From assembly GCA_905181855.1 (NCBI GenBank), contig CAJIZE010000003.1, positions 1 to 64,000 on the forward strand: a stretch of DNA of 64,000 nt, read 5' to 3'. The position numbers and the translations under genes are program-made. Below are positions 1 through 7,881 of the stretch, piece by piece (position 1 is the first letter of the stretch; every line of letters begins with the position of its first letter). Origin of the DNA: an uncultured Flavobacteriales bacterium. GTDB taxonomy: Bacteria > Bacteroidota > Bacteroidia > Flavobacteriales_G > Salibacteraceae. The notes under the pieces were generated by a model. It was not told where the DNA came from. It was given only the letters and a program-made list of their open reading frames with translations, and ran no database searches.

Positions 1-1
1 A

Positions 2-52
2 AATGGTAAACCGGAATTATTGAACGGCAGTATTATTATTGATATAATCTAA
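2..52 (+). CDS. C-terminal end of a gldM-like gene (partial)
   Basis: The first codons of the window form an open frame with no start, ending NGSIIIDII and TAA at 50-52. The next gene, gldN, starts six bases later. In Flavobacteriia gldK, gldL, gldM and gldN lie in that order, so this tail is most simply the end of GldM, the inner-membrane/periplasmic motor partner of GldL. Only 16 residues are visible, so the assignment rests on position rather than on sequence. Confidence 0.5.
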   Translation, partial: NGKPELLNGSIIIDII

Positions 53-57
53 ATATT

Positions 58-915
58 ATGAAAAAGTTATTTCTATTATTTTTAGTGTCTCTTATAGTTT
101 TTTCTTTTGAATCTAATGCTCAAGAAAGTACGGTATTAGATGGTATTTACGTAAAAGAAAATTTCACTTCACGACGAGTAATTCCTTACACTTCACTTCG
201 AGAAGCAGATGTAATGTGGAATAAAAGAGTTTGGCGAAGAATTGATATCAGAGAAAAGCAGAATCAGGTTTTGTATTTTCCAGTAAAAGAGTTGTCCCAA
301 GGGAGAAAGAATTTTTTCGAAGTTGTCTATGATGCGGTAATGAACGAAGGTACAATTACGGCATATTCTCCTGGATCCGTTGTAGAAAAAGATGATATGT
401 TTACAACACCATTGACACCAGAAGAAGTACTAGATGCTCTTTCTGAGGAAGTGGTGAATGAACAATACGATGATTTTGGTTCAGTAGTGGGTTATGATAC
501 TTTAAAAAATACTATTGAATCGTCAAAAATTAGATACTATGATATTAAAGAGGAATGGTTTTTTGATAAACAAAGATCTGTAATGGATGTTAGAATAATT
601 GGTATTCATCCAATTGTGGAAAAGCAAAATGCTGAAACTGGTGATATGGAATTGCTACAGACGTTTTGGGTTTATTATCCTGAAGCAAGATTTGTATTTG
701 CTAATAATGAAGTGTTTAACAGAACGAATGATTCAGAAAGAAGAACTTTTGAAGATATATTTTGGAAAAGACAATTTGCAAGTAGAATAGTAAAAGTTTC
801 TAATGTTTATGATAGAGATATAGCAAATTATCGCTCTGGAATAGATGCTTTATTAGAATCAGAAAAATTAAAAGAAGAAATTTTTAATGTAGAACACGAT
901 CTGTGGAGTTATTAA
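58..915 (+). CDS. gldN: GldN, gliding motility / type IX secretion protein
   Basis: GldN (PorN in Porphyromonas) is a periplasmic component of the type IX secretion system. It forms a ring with the lipoprotein GldK under the outer membrane and is needed for export of sorting-domain proteins. The 285-residue product has a signal peptide (residues 1-21, cleavage after SNA), followed by the family's features: a YVKENFTSRR start to the mature chain, the VWRRIDIREKQN segment, and a C-terminal FWKRQFASRI region. The ATG lies six bases after the stop of the preceding gldM-like frame, as expected for the gldKLMN operon. A strong hairpin and T tract follow the stop codon, so much transcription probably ends here. 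Identification is by recognised family sequence and position. Confidence 0.93.
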   Translation: MKKLFLLFLVSLIVFSFESNAQESTVLDGIYVKENFTSRRVIPYTSLREADVMWNKRVWRRIDIREKQNQVLYFPVKELSQGRKNFFEVVYDAVMNEGTITAYSPGSVVEKDDMFTTPLTPEEVLDALSEEVVNEQYDDFGSVVGYDTLKNTIESSKIRYYDIKEEWFFDKQRSVMDVRIIGIHPIVEKQNAETGDMELLQTFWVYYPEARFVFANNEVFNRTNDSERRTFEDIFWKRQFASRIVKVSNVYDRDIANYRSGIDALLESEKLKEEIFNVEHDLWSY

Positions 916-1643
916 AATTTATAATATTTTTAAATAAAAGGCTTTTCGATAGAAAGGCCTTTTTTGTTTTTAGCTTTATTGCTTGTCAATTTCTTTCTGC
1001 CGATGGTCAAGAGTTATATATGTCTTCCGAAGTAATAACGCTTCAAAATAATAAATATGTAAAAGTAGAATCAGTGATGTTGTTCGATATTAATGCGTCA
1101 AACCTTGTAACACATTTTACACACCCAAATGAATATTATACTATAAATGACGAAATAGGGGAATTAAAGTTATACGATCCGGTCTCAAACAAACTCATTA
1201 CTAAATACGACAGATCACTTAGTACAAGTTCATCTTTGGTGTATTTATTTCTGAACGGTAAGTCAAACGATTTAGGCTTTAAAAGGATTGGTTTTACTTT
1301 AGTAAATACTCGATTTGAGGATGATATGATGATTTCGGAATGGATTCCTTCGAATGAGCTATTACATATATATTCTAAAGTTGAGTTAGTTTTAAGAAAT
1401 ACACAACCAATTTATTGTGGATACTATAACTATGAAGGCGTAATAACACAAAAAGTGTATTATTCCAATTATATAAAACTCAAGAATGTTAATTTCCCGC
1501 AGTTGTTGACATCTATAAACTATTCATCTGAATCTGACTCAACAGTGATCAGAACTAAATATTTTGATATTAAGGAAGGATCTAATCTTGCTCCAGAATT
1601 AAAACAATATAAAATTCCAGTAGGTGCGATTCTTATTGATTAA
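903..1643 (+). CDS. Secreted protein of unknown function, first gene of a YidD-containing unit
   Basis: I do not recognise this 246-residue protein. Its only plausible start is GTG at 903, inside the last codons of gldN. This gives an n-region up to DRK, a hydrophobic stretch AFFVFSFIAC and a likely signal-peptidase site before QELYMSS. The first in-frame ATG (1020) would remove the export signal. The mature part has no cysteines before its last third and alternates short polar and aromatic beta-like segments, which suggests a periplasmic or outer-membrane-associated beta protein. Its stop overlaps the start of the YidD-domain gene, so the two are probably translationally coupled. A terminator-like hairpin lies inside its first codons (936-965). 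Function unknown; start moderately uncertain. Confidence 0.65.
   Translation: MELLKFIIFLNKRLFDRKAFFVFSFIACQFLSADGQELYMSSEVITLQNNKYVKVESVMLFDINASNLVTHFTHPNEYYTINDEIGELKLYDPVSNKLITKYDRSLSTSSSLVYLFLNGKSNDLGFKRIGFTLVNTRFEDDMMISEWIPSNELLHIYSKVELVLRNTQPIYCGYYNYEGVITQKVYYSNYIKLKNVNFPQLLTSINYSSESDSTVIRTKYFDIKEGSNLAPELKQYKIPVGAILID
936..965 (+). terminator. Intrinsic terminator after gldN, inside the next frame
   Basis: Bases 936-947 pair with 952-963 around the four-base loop GATA. The stem has twelve base pairs including one G-T, and a T tract overlaps the 3' arm. It sits 21 bases after the gldN stop. It also lies within the only long frame that supplies the downstream gene with a signal peptide, so it may work as a partial terminator or attenuator. 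Confidence 0.7.
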
Positions 1644-2049
1644 TATATTGTTTTGTATCGGTAATATTTGTTGTGCTCAATTATCAAACAGTAATTTAGA
1701 TATTTATTCTGATGGTTTAACTAGAAAAGCTGAATTGCAAGTTCCTGAATATATTTTTAAGAATTCTGGAGTTTTGGTTAAGTACAATCCTCTTAGCTTA
1801 TTGACAGGTGGTGCAATGATGATATATCAGAAAGTGGTTACTAAACAAATATCGTCAGATTGTTTGTATCGTGAATCTTGTTCAAAGTTTGGTGTTTCGG
1901 TAATTAGAGAATATGGTCTATTAAAAGGTGCTTTCCTTTCAAGCGATAGAATAATGAGGTGCAATCGCTTTACTGCACAGGACAGTCATATACATCGATT
2001 CGACGAGGACTCACAAAGATTAATCGACCCTTTAAGATGGTATGAATGA
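1624..2049 (+). CDS. YidD-domain protein with signal peptide
   Basis: This 141-residue protein contains the YidD (haemolytic, PF01809) domain at about residues 62-113: IYQKVVTKQISSDCLYRESC, then SKFGVSVIREYG and RIMRCNR. Ordinary YidD is a cytoplasmic amphipathic protein of about 70-90 residues that helps YidC insert membrane proteins. Here the domain follows an N-terminal hydrophobic segment (LLINILFCIGNICCA) and a 40-residue spacer, so it should be exported or membrane anchored. Conserved cysteines of the family (SDCLYRESCS, MRCNR) are present. The GTG start at 1624 overlaps the end of the preceding gene, and its TGA overlaps the ATG of the next gene. Domain call is firm; the role of an exported copy is unknown. 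Confidence 0.82.
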   Translation: MRFLLINILFCIGNICCAQLSNSNLDIYSDGLTRKAELQVPEYIFKNSGVLVKYNPLSLLTGGAMMIYQKVVTKQISSDCLYRESCSKFGVSVIREYGLLKGAFLSSDRIMRCNRFTAQDSHIHRFDEDSQRLIDPLRWYE

Positions 2050-2867
2050 AGATTATATTAATTGGTCTTTTTTTTCTGGCTTGTCAAGTTAAAGCACAAA
2101 TTGATTATAAGCATGTAGGATTGTTTACCAAACATTTAAATGAAACTGGTTTCGCAACAGATGCAACTAATTATTTAAATGGGTTGAAAATAAATCAATA
2201 CAATCAAACAAAACTTGATTCACATAATTTACAGCTTGCTTATGCCTATTTTTATAAAAAAGATTTTGAAACATCTTCAAGGTTGGTTAGTGAACTAAAA
2301 ATTCAAAATCAAAATACTTATTTATTAAATGGCATTTGCTTACTAAATGCCAAACTTTACAAAGAAGGGATTGATAAATTAGTTAAATGTGAGGAAGGTA
2401 ATCAATTGGGCCAATTAGCACTTTATGGATCTAGAGTTTTGATGAATTCTGAAATTGATTCATTAATGGTAGTAAGCATAAATTATCCCTACCACGTAAA
2501 AGGAATAACTCAAGCTTTGGGTATGTTAAGTTCTAGAAAATCAAAGTCTCCAGTTATAGCTGCGCTGATGTCAGCCTTTATTCCTGGTTCGGGTAAAATA
2601 TATGGAGGCAAGATAGGCGAAGGAGTTGCCGCGTTTGCATCAGTAGGAGTCTTAGCTGGAGCCACATTAGAGCAGTATTTTAAAGGAGGCCTTAAAAACC
2701 CTCAACTGTATTTGATTGGAATACCCGCATTAATTTTTTACGGAGGAAATATCTACGGAAGTTATTTTAGTGTTAAAGTAGCTAATTACGAGTTTAATGA
2801 AACCATACACAATGAGGTATTATTCAATATTAATATTCCTTTTACTAAGTATTTGTCAGGTAAATAG
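2046..2867 (+). CDS. Secreted TPR-like membrane protein with PGxGKIYGG motif
   Basis: The 273-residue product has a signal peptide (MKIILIGLFFLACQVKA) and an alpha-helical middle with TPR-like periodicity (YAYFYKKDFETSSRLVSELK; LNGICLLNAKLYKEGIDKLV). Its C-terminal third has two hydrophobic segments around the motif FIPGSGKIYGGKIGEG. That motif, PGxGxxYxGxxxEG, recurs in the next gene and resembles DUF5683-type small membrane proteins of Bacteroidota. The start codon overlaps the stop of the YidD gene by four bases (ATGA), which indicates translational coupling. A natural guess is an envelope protein working with the YidD-domain protein, but nothing in the sequence shows a reaction. Confidence 0.75.
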   Translation: MKIILIGLFFLACQVKAQIDYKHVGLFTKHLNETGFATDATNYLNGLKINQYNQTKLDSHNLQLAYAYFYKKDFETSSRLVSELKIQNQNTYLLNGICLLNAKLYKEGIDKLVKCEEGNQLGQLALYGSRVLMNSEIDSLMVVSINYPYHVKGITQALGMLSSRKSKSPVIAALMSAFIPGSGKIYGGKIGEGVAAFASVGVLAGATLEQYFKGGLKNPQLYLIGIPALIFYGGNIYGSYFSVKVANYEFNETIHNEVLFNINIPFTKYLSGK

Positions 2868-3615
2868 AAGCTCTGCCAATGATACTTTAAAACTCAATGT
2901 TGAGTATTTGAAGGTTAGGGAGCAGGCATACTTTGAGACAATCAAAATAAAACAGGCTTGCCTTTATATTAAGGCGGCTGGAATCCTTAAAAACATTGGA
3001 GAGTTTGAAAAAGCCGCCTTGCTCTTAAATTCGGAAGTAAATGTAAACTCTTTGCCTGATACCATCAAAGCTGATTATTATTTTGAATTAGCGCTTTTAA
3101 GCCTTTTGATGGATCAACCTCAACAATGTTTATTTAATTTATATTTGATGGGCTCAGAGCGAAGCTATAGAGTGATTGAAGTTAAAATGTTGGCATTAAC
3201 CTCATTAAAAAACCATAAGGATCTTGAAACTATAATTAACTCTAATTATAATGGTAATCAACATGAAATGTTATCTGAATGGTTGAAAAGTTATCAAACT
3301 GAAAAGTTTAAAGATCCCTTAAGAGCAGAATGGTATTCTACTTTTATACCTGGATGGGGGCAAACTTATGCAGGTGAATTCGGAGAAGGCTTAACTAGTT
3401 TTGCGCTGAATGCAGGTTCTTTAGTTTTTATGGGATATAACTTTTGGGTAACCAGATATATCACAACATTTACTTTAGGGTCTGGATTATTAGAGAAATT
3501 CTATAGTGGAGGACGAAGAAGATCAGTGATTTTGGCAACAGAATACAATGAGAACCTTAAAAAAGACTATACAGTGAAGCTGATTAATATATTAAACAAA
3601 AAAAGGGGCGAATAG
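2812..3615 (+). CDS. Paralogous TPR-like membrane protein, last gene of the YidD unit
   Basis: The protein resembles its upstream neighbour. It has a signal peptide (MRYYSILIFLLLSICQVNRSSA), a helical region with TPR-like spacing (LKNIGEFEKAALLLN; ELALLSLLMDQPQQCLFNL), and a C-terminal FIPGWGQTYAGEFGEG motif followed by a hydrophobic segment. I chose the ATG at 2812 over 2797 because it starts directly at a normal signal peptide; either start overlaps the preceding gene by more than 50 bases. Such a long overlap suggests coupled translation and tight co-inheritance. The stop codon forms part of the terminator hairpin that closes the operon. Function unknown; probably acts with the YidD-domain protein. 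Confidence 0.72.
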   Translation: MRYYSILIFLLLSICQVNRSSANDTLKLNVEYLKVREQAYFETIKIKQACLYIKAAGILKNIGEFEKAALLLNSEVNVNSLPDTIKADYYFELALLSLLMDQPQQCLFNLYLMGSERSYRVIEVKMLALTSLKNHKDLETIINSNYNGNQHEMLSEWLKSYQTEKFKDPLRAEWYSTFIPGWGQTYAGEFGEGLTSFALNAGSLVFMGYNFWVTRYITTFTLGSGLLEKFYSGGRRRSVILATEYNENLKKDYTVKLINILNKKRGE

Positions 3616-3626
3616 CCCCTTTTTTA
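3599..3626 (+). terminator. Terminator of the gldN-yidD unit, shared with the convergent TM2 gene
   Basis: GGGGC and GCCCC pair around a five-base loop, flanked by A and T tracts, so the hairpin can act on both strands. It overlaps the stop codon of the upstream gene (3613-3615) and faces the convergent TM2 gene ending at 3646. Confidence 0.85.
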
Positions 3627-3645
3627 TATCTGTTAAAATTGAATA

Positions 3646-4074
3646 TTATTTCCAACCAAAGAACGCATCGTTGCCTCCATAAGAGCCAATGCCTTCATCA
3701 TTTACCATTTTTATTATTAGGGATACCAAATCAATCAAGGTAACAACACCAAATATTCCTCCACATGTTATTATGTAAAACAAAACAAGAATTGGAGAAC
3801 CACCCATATAAACTCTATGAATACCAAGTCCACCGAAAACCAAACAAAGAACAAAAGCAACTAAAACTTCGTCATCAATAGTTGGAGAAAGGTTAAAAGC
3901 TGCTGCAGACATTGCTTCATTTGCTGAAAATGTATTTTTAATTTCAAGAATTGACATTTCTGATGCGTCTTCAATAAGAGCATTAACATTGTCATGGTTT
4001 AAAGTGTAATTCCCTGCAAAAGATACGGAGCAAAAAAGAAAGAAACCGACTAAAAGCGAAAATATTTTTTTCAT
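3646..4074 (-). CDS. TM2 domain protein with signal peptide
   Basis: The 142-residue product begins with a signal peptide (MKKIFSLLVGFFLFCSVSFA). It then has about 50 polar residues and a C-terminal TM2 domain (PF05154) with two membrane helices: VLVAFVLCLVFGGLGIHRVY and a second helix containing FYIITCGGIFGVVTLIDLV. The GGLGIHRVYMG turn and the second-helix aspartate are typical of TM2. These small proteins are common in Bacteroidota and their role is unknown. The gene stands alone, convergent with the YidD unit. Confidence 0.85.
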   Translation of the reverse strand: MKKIFSLLVGFFLFCSVSFAGNYTLNHDNVNALIEDASEMSILEIKNTFSANEAMSAAAFNLSPTIDDEVLVAFVLCLVFGGLGIHRVYMGGSPILVLFYIITCGGIFGVVTLIDLVSLIIKMVNDEGIGSYGGNDAFFGWK

Positions 4075-4233
4075 AGGTTTTTGTTTTTATAATTCAAGTA
4101 ACAATAGTAAATTAACATCCTTTATTCCCGCAAGGTTACTTCAGCCATTTTAATAATACTCGTAATCTAAATATCCATGCAGTAAAATGATTCAATCAGT
4201 TTTATTTTCTAGATACATGGTTTTAGCATGTAT

Positions 4234-4270
4234 AAAAAAGGGCTAATCAATTCGAAAAGCCCCTTTTTTT
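4234..4270 (-). terminator. Terminator downstream of the 4289-4903 barrel gene
   Basis: AAAGGGCT and AAGCCCC arms pair with a small bulge, and A/T tracts flank them on both sides. Read on the minus strand, the hairpin lies about 20 bases after the stop of the barrel gene. Confidence 0.75.
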
Positions 4271-4288
4271 AAAATATAATATCAGTTC

Positions 4289-4903
4289 TTAAAGTGCAAT
4301 AGTTAAACCTCCATTAGCTACGGAACCACCGCCAACACCAATTTCAAGATTCAATCCAACATTTTCTGTAAACATAACTCTCATACCGATAGCTGTTCTA
4401 AAGGCAGGAAATCCTCCACCTGTCCAATCAGCATCAGGTATAAAAAGAGGATCAGTTGAACTAAGGGTCCAGTCGGCAGTTCTGTAACCTATAGAGTTAG
4501 CCCAGTTCATATGAAACTTTTCAGAATCAACAAACTCCCAGCTCGTTCTAATCATAGCTCTTATAATTGTTTGTTGTATAGCATCAGTATAGCTTAAACC
4601 AGTTATACCTCCCACGTAAGTCCTGTCAGCAGTTCTTTTGGTATAGTTCAAATCAAGACCCAACGCAAATTTTGGTTTCACATAATATTGAAACCTTAGG
4701 CCAAGGTTACCCAGAACACTAACGTCAACAGTTTCACCATCAGAAACAGTACTTACTGCTCTAAAAATAATTCCTTGGTGTGGTGGAACTGCATGATATA
4801 AATCAAATTGCATACCACCCTCTTTGTTTTGCGCATCAACTGATGACGTAAAAGAAAATAGAGCACAAATCACTAGTGCTAAGGTTAATAATTGGTTTTT
4901 CAT
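4289..4903 (-). CDS. Small outer-membrane beta-barrel protein
   Basis: The 204-residue protein has a signal peptide (MKNQLLTLALVICALFSFTSSVDA). The rest alternates hydrophobic and polar residues in strand-length blocks ending in aromatics, for example LGLRFQYYVKPKFALGLDLN, and it closes with a beta-signal-like LNLEIGVGGG segment. This matches small eight-strand barrels (OmpA/OmpW-like size) that are frequent in Bacteroidota. No ligand can be inferred. It has its own promoter candidate and terminator, so it is probably separate from the sugar operon that ends just upstream. Confidence 0.72.
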   Translation of the reverse strand: MKNQLLTLALVICALFSFTSSVDAQNKEGGMQFDLYHAVPPHQGIIFRAVSTVSDGETVDVSVLGNLGLRFQYYVKPKFALGLDLNYTKRTADRTYVGGITGLSYTDAIQQTIIRAMIRTSWEFVDSEKFHMNWANSIGYRTADWTLSSTDPLFIPDADWTGGGFPAFRTAIGMRVMFTENVGLNLEIGVGGGSVANGGLTIAL

Positions 4904-4926
4904 AGTTTTTTTTATTGGTTAAGTAA

Positions 4927-4934
4927 CAAAAATA
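4927..4934 (-). promoter_or_regulatory. Candidate -7 element upstream of the barrel gene
   Basis: The minus strand reads TATTTTTG, an exact match to the Bacteroidota TAnnTTTG element, 24 bases before the ATG at 4903. No clear TTG -33 element was found at the usual spacing. Confidence 0.4.
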
Positions 4935-4959
4935 GATTAAAATGCTTTACTCTAGTTGA

Positions 4960-6015
4960 TTAATAGCAATCATTTTTATAATGTTCTTTGTAATAATCTA
5001 AATAACCACCAGAGGTAACATTATTCAACCAGTTTTCATTTTCTAGATACCAGTCAACCGTTTTTGTTAAACCTTCTTCAAATTGCAAGGAAGGCTTCCA
5101 ACCAAGTTCTTTCTCAATTTTAGAAGCATCAATAGCGTAACGTAAATCATGTCCTGCTCGGTCAGTAACGTAAGTGATTAATTTTCCAGAATGACCTGCT
5201 TTACGGCTTAGTTTCTTATCCATCACTTTGCAAAGTAATTTTACTAAATCCATGTTAGTCCATTCGTTATGTCCTCCAATGTTATACGTTTCACCGTTTT
5301 TACCTTCGTTATAAATCAGGTCAATTGCAGAAGCGTGGTCTTCAACAAATAGCCAATCTCTAATATTTTCGCCCTTTCCGTAAATAGGTAAAGGTTTGTT
5401 ATTTTTTATGTTGTTTATACAAAGCGGAAGTAATTTTTCAGGAAACTGAAAAGGACCATAGTTGTTTGAGCAATTTGAAATTACTATTGGCAAGCCATAA
5501 GTATTTTTATATGCTCTTACAAAATGATCCGAACTTGCTTTAGATGCTGAATACGGTGATTTAGGGTCATAAGAGGTATCCTCATAGAAGAAGCCAGTCT
5601 CACCTAAACTTCCATAAACCTCATCAGTAGATATGTGGTAAAAACGTTTGTTTTCAATACTGGCCCAATGTTTCTTACTTGCGTTTAGGAGGTTTACCGT
5701 CCCAAAAATATTTGCCTTAAGAAAAGCCATTGGGTCTTTTATAGATCTGTCAACATGCGATTCAGCAGCAAGATGAATTACACCATCAAATTGATGCTTT
5801 GCAAATAATTCGTCAATAAATTGTTCATTAGTGATGTCTCCCTTAATGAATTCATAATTGTCCTCAGTTTCGATGTCCTCAATATTCTCAAGGTTACCTG
5901 CGTATGTTAAAGCATCGAGATTAAATATTTTTTTGTTCGGATATTTCTTGACAAACAAACGAACAACGTGTGATCCTATAAACCCCGCTCCGCCCGTAAT
6001 CAATATTTTTTCCAT
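4960..6015 (-). CDS. rmlB: dTDP-glucose 4,6-dehydratase
   Basis: RmlB converts dTDP-glucose to dTDP-4-keto-6-deoxyglucose, the branch point to rhamnose and other deoxysugars. The 351 residues show the extended SDR fold: an NAD-binding TGGAGFIGSHVVRLF at residues 7-21, the dehydratase signature HLAAESHVDRS, catalytic STDEVYG (Thr-Asp-Glu), the YSASK Tyr-Lys pair and SNCSNNYGPFQFPEKL. The DE pair after the Thr separates RmlB from simple epimerases. It is the last gene of the minus-strand sugar operon, one base after the TviB-like gene. RmlC, RmlD and RmlA are not in this window, so the end product cannot be fixed. Confidence 0.9.
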   Translation of the reverse strand: MEKILITGGAGFIGSHVVRLFVKKYPNKKIFNLDALTYAGNLENIEDIETEDNYEFIKGDITNEQFIDELFAKHQFDGVIHLAAESHVDRSIKDPMAFLKANIFGTVNLLNASKKHWASIENKRFYHISTDEVYGSLGETGFFYEDTSYDPKSPYSASKASSDHFVRAYKNTYGLPIVISNCSNNYGPFQFPEKLLPLCINNIKNNKPLPIYGKGENIRDWLFVEDHASAIDLIYNEGKNGETYNIGGHNEWTNMDLVKLLCKVMDKKLSRKAGHSGKLITYVTDRAGHDLRYAIDASKIEKELGWKPSLQFEEGLTKTVDWYLENENWLNNVTSGGYLDYYKEHYKNDCY

Positions 6016-6016
6016 A

Positions 6017-7306
6017 CTATAATCCCCAATAAATTAATGATTTAAAAGTATTGCGATATATTCCTTTTACATCTATCAATATCCCCTTTTCGTCCATTAA
6101 ATTGGTGAAGAAACTTTCAGGAAGGTTGGCATATTCTTTATGGTTTACCGCAACAATTACAGCGTCGTAGGTGCCAGTAGCTTCTTGCACCAAGTCAACC
6201 ATATATTCTTCCATCATTTCTTCAGATGAAGCATGAGGGTCAATTACTTCAACATTAGCAGAGAACGATTTTAATTCTTTAATAACATCAACAACTTTTG
6301 AGTTTCTAATGTCACTAACATCTTCTTTAAAGGTAGCGCCCATAACGAGTACTCTCGATCCGGCTATGTTCTTGCCTGTTTTTAATATTAGCTTAACGGT
6401 TTGCTTAGCAACATAAAAACCCATTGAGTCGTTAACATAACGACCAGAGTTAATCACTTTAGCATGGTAACCTAAACCTTCGGCCTTATGAAGCAAATAA
6501 TATGGATCAACACCAATACAGTGACCACCAACAAGTCCAGGTTTAAAAGGTAAAAAATTCCATTTAGTGCCAGCTGCTTCTAAAACTTCATAGGTGTTGA
6601 TTCCCATTCGGTTAAAAATTATTGAAAGCTCATTCATCAAAGAAATATTTAAATCTCTCTGCGTGTTTTCAATAATCTTGGCAGCTTCAGCTACTTTAAT
6701 TGATGATGCTTTATAAACGCCAGGCTCAACAATAATTTCATATACTTTAGAAACTGTTTCAAGTGATTCTTCATCGCTACCAGAAACAACTTTTAATATT
6801 TTAGTTATCGTATGTTCTTTGTCGCCTGGATTAATTCTTTCAGGTGAGTATCCTACCTTGAAGTCATCCATAAATTTTAAACCGGATACTTTTTCAAGGA
6901 TTGGTACACAATCATCCTCGGTGCAACCGGGATAAACAGTTGATTCAAAAACTACGATATCACCTTTTTTAAGTGCTTTCCCAACTGTTGTTGATGCACC
7001 CAATAAAGGTCTTAGGTCTGGCTGATTGTATTCGTCAATAGGAGTAGGGACCGCAACAATGAAAAAAGAAACATCCTGTAAATCGTCAATGCTGGCTGTA
7101 AATTCAATATCACAACCTTCAAAGTCCTTTTTTTCTAATTCTTTTGAAGGATCAATGTTCTGCTTCATTAAATCCACTCTAGGTTCATTAATGTCAAAGC
7201 CTACCACTTTAATTTTTTTAGCAAATTCCAACGCGATAGGCAATCCTACATAGCCCAAACCAATAACTCCTAGTTTGGTTTCTTTATTTAATAATTGGTT
7301 AATCAT
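6017..7306 (-). CDS. Nucleotide-sugar 6-dehydrogenase, TviB/WbpA type
   Basis: The enzyme belongs to the UDP-glucose/GDP-mannose dehydrogenase family and should oxidise C6 of a UDP-N-acetylhexosamine to the uronic acid with two NAD. In its 429 residues the NAD site is [17 protein letters not shown] (residues 12-28). The middle has [15 protein letters not shown], and the catalytic loop is [19 protein letters not shown] with the nucleophilic cysteine near residue 265. The VYPGCTED and [12 protein letters not shown] wording is that of TviB/WbpO/WbpA enzymes (UDP-GlcNAc or UDP-GalNAc) rather than Ugd. Its start overlaps the acetyltransferase gene by eight bases. The exact hexosamine cannot be read from sequence. 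Confidence 0.85.
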   Translation of the reverse strand: MINQLLNKETKLGVIGLGYVGLPIALEFAKKIKVVGFDINEPRVDLMKQNIDPSKELEKKDFEGCDIEFTASIDDLQDVSFFIVAVPTPIDEYNQPDLRPLLGASTTVGKALKKGDIVVFESTVYPGCTEDDCVPILEKVSGLKFMDDFKVGYSPERINPGDKEHTITKILKVVSGSDEESLETVSKVYEIIVEPGVYKASSIKVAEAAKIIENTQRDLNISLMNELSIIFNRMGINTYEVLEAAGTKWNFLPFKPGLVGGHCIGVDPYYLLHKAEGLGYHAKVINSGRYVNDSMGFYVAKQTVKLILKTGKNIAGSRVLVMGATFKEDVSDIRNSKVVDVIKELKSFSANVEVIDPHASSEEMMEEYMVDLVQEATGTYDAVIVAVNHKEYANLPESFFTNLMDEKGILIDVKGIYRNTFKSLIYWGL

Positions 7307-7880
7307 TCTTCTTAATCTTAAATACTTTATTGTTTTCTAACTTGTAATTCTCATTGCTTTCAGGGCAAGTGGCTATACCATCAGTATTGAAATTCAAACG
7401 ATGACCAAATTCACTCATCCAGCCTAATTGTTTTGCAGGGTTCCCTACAACTAAAGCATATGCATGAACTTCTTTTGTTACCACAGCACCTGCTCCAATA
7501 AACGCAAATTCACCTATATCGTGTCCGCAAACTATTGTTGCGTTTGCTCCTATGCTTGCTCCTTTTCTAACAATGGTTTCAGTATACTGACCTCTTCGAT
7601 TAACTCCGCTTCTTGGATTGGTTACGTTGGTAAACACCATCGATGGACCTAAAAATACGTCATCTTCGCATGTAACACCGGTATATATTGAAACGTTATT
7701 TTGAATTTTAACATTTTTACCCAAAACAACCTCTGGCGAAATAACACAGTTTTGCCCGATATTGCAATTTTCGCCAATGGTACAGTTGGACATGATATGG
7801 CTGAAATGCCAAATTTTTGTTCCTTTACTTATATTACAACCATCATCAATAATGGCGGTTTTATGTACGAAATAATCCAT
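7299..7880 (-). CDS. Left-handed beta-helix sugar N-acetyltransferase (WbpD/WlbB-like)
   Basis: The 194-residue protein has hexapeptide repeats typical of acetyl-CoA-dependent sugar acetyltransferases ([20 protein letters not shown] and onwards). It also has the WbpD-type segments [28 protein letters not shown] and [16 protein letters not shown]. WbpD/WlbB acetylates the 3-amino group of UDP-2-acetamido-3-amino-dideoxyglucuronic acid. I start at ATG 7880 ([14 protein letters not shown]), one base after the stop of the decarboxylase gene, rather than at the upstream in-frame TTG. Substrate is inferred from the neighbours: an amino-transferase and a hexosamine dehydrogenase in the same operon. 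Confidence 0.85.
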   Translation of the reverse strand: MDYFVHKTAIIDDGCNISKGTKIWHFSHIMSNCTIGENCNIGQNCVISPEVVLGKNVKIQNNVSIYTGVTCEDDVFLGPSMVFTNVTNPRSGVNRRGQYTETIVRKGASIGANATIVCGHDIGEFAFIGAGAVVTKEVHAYALVVGNPAKQLGWMSEFGHRLNFNTDGIATCPESNENYKLENNKVFKIKKND

Positions 7881-7881
7881 G

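Noticed and set aside
1624-2049. YidD-domain protein as an ordinary cytoplasmic YidD
   Set aside because: The frame carries an N-terminal hydrophobic export-like segment and a spacer before the domain, unlike the 70-90-residue standard protein.
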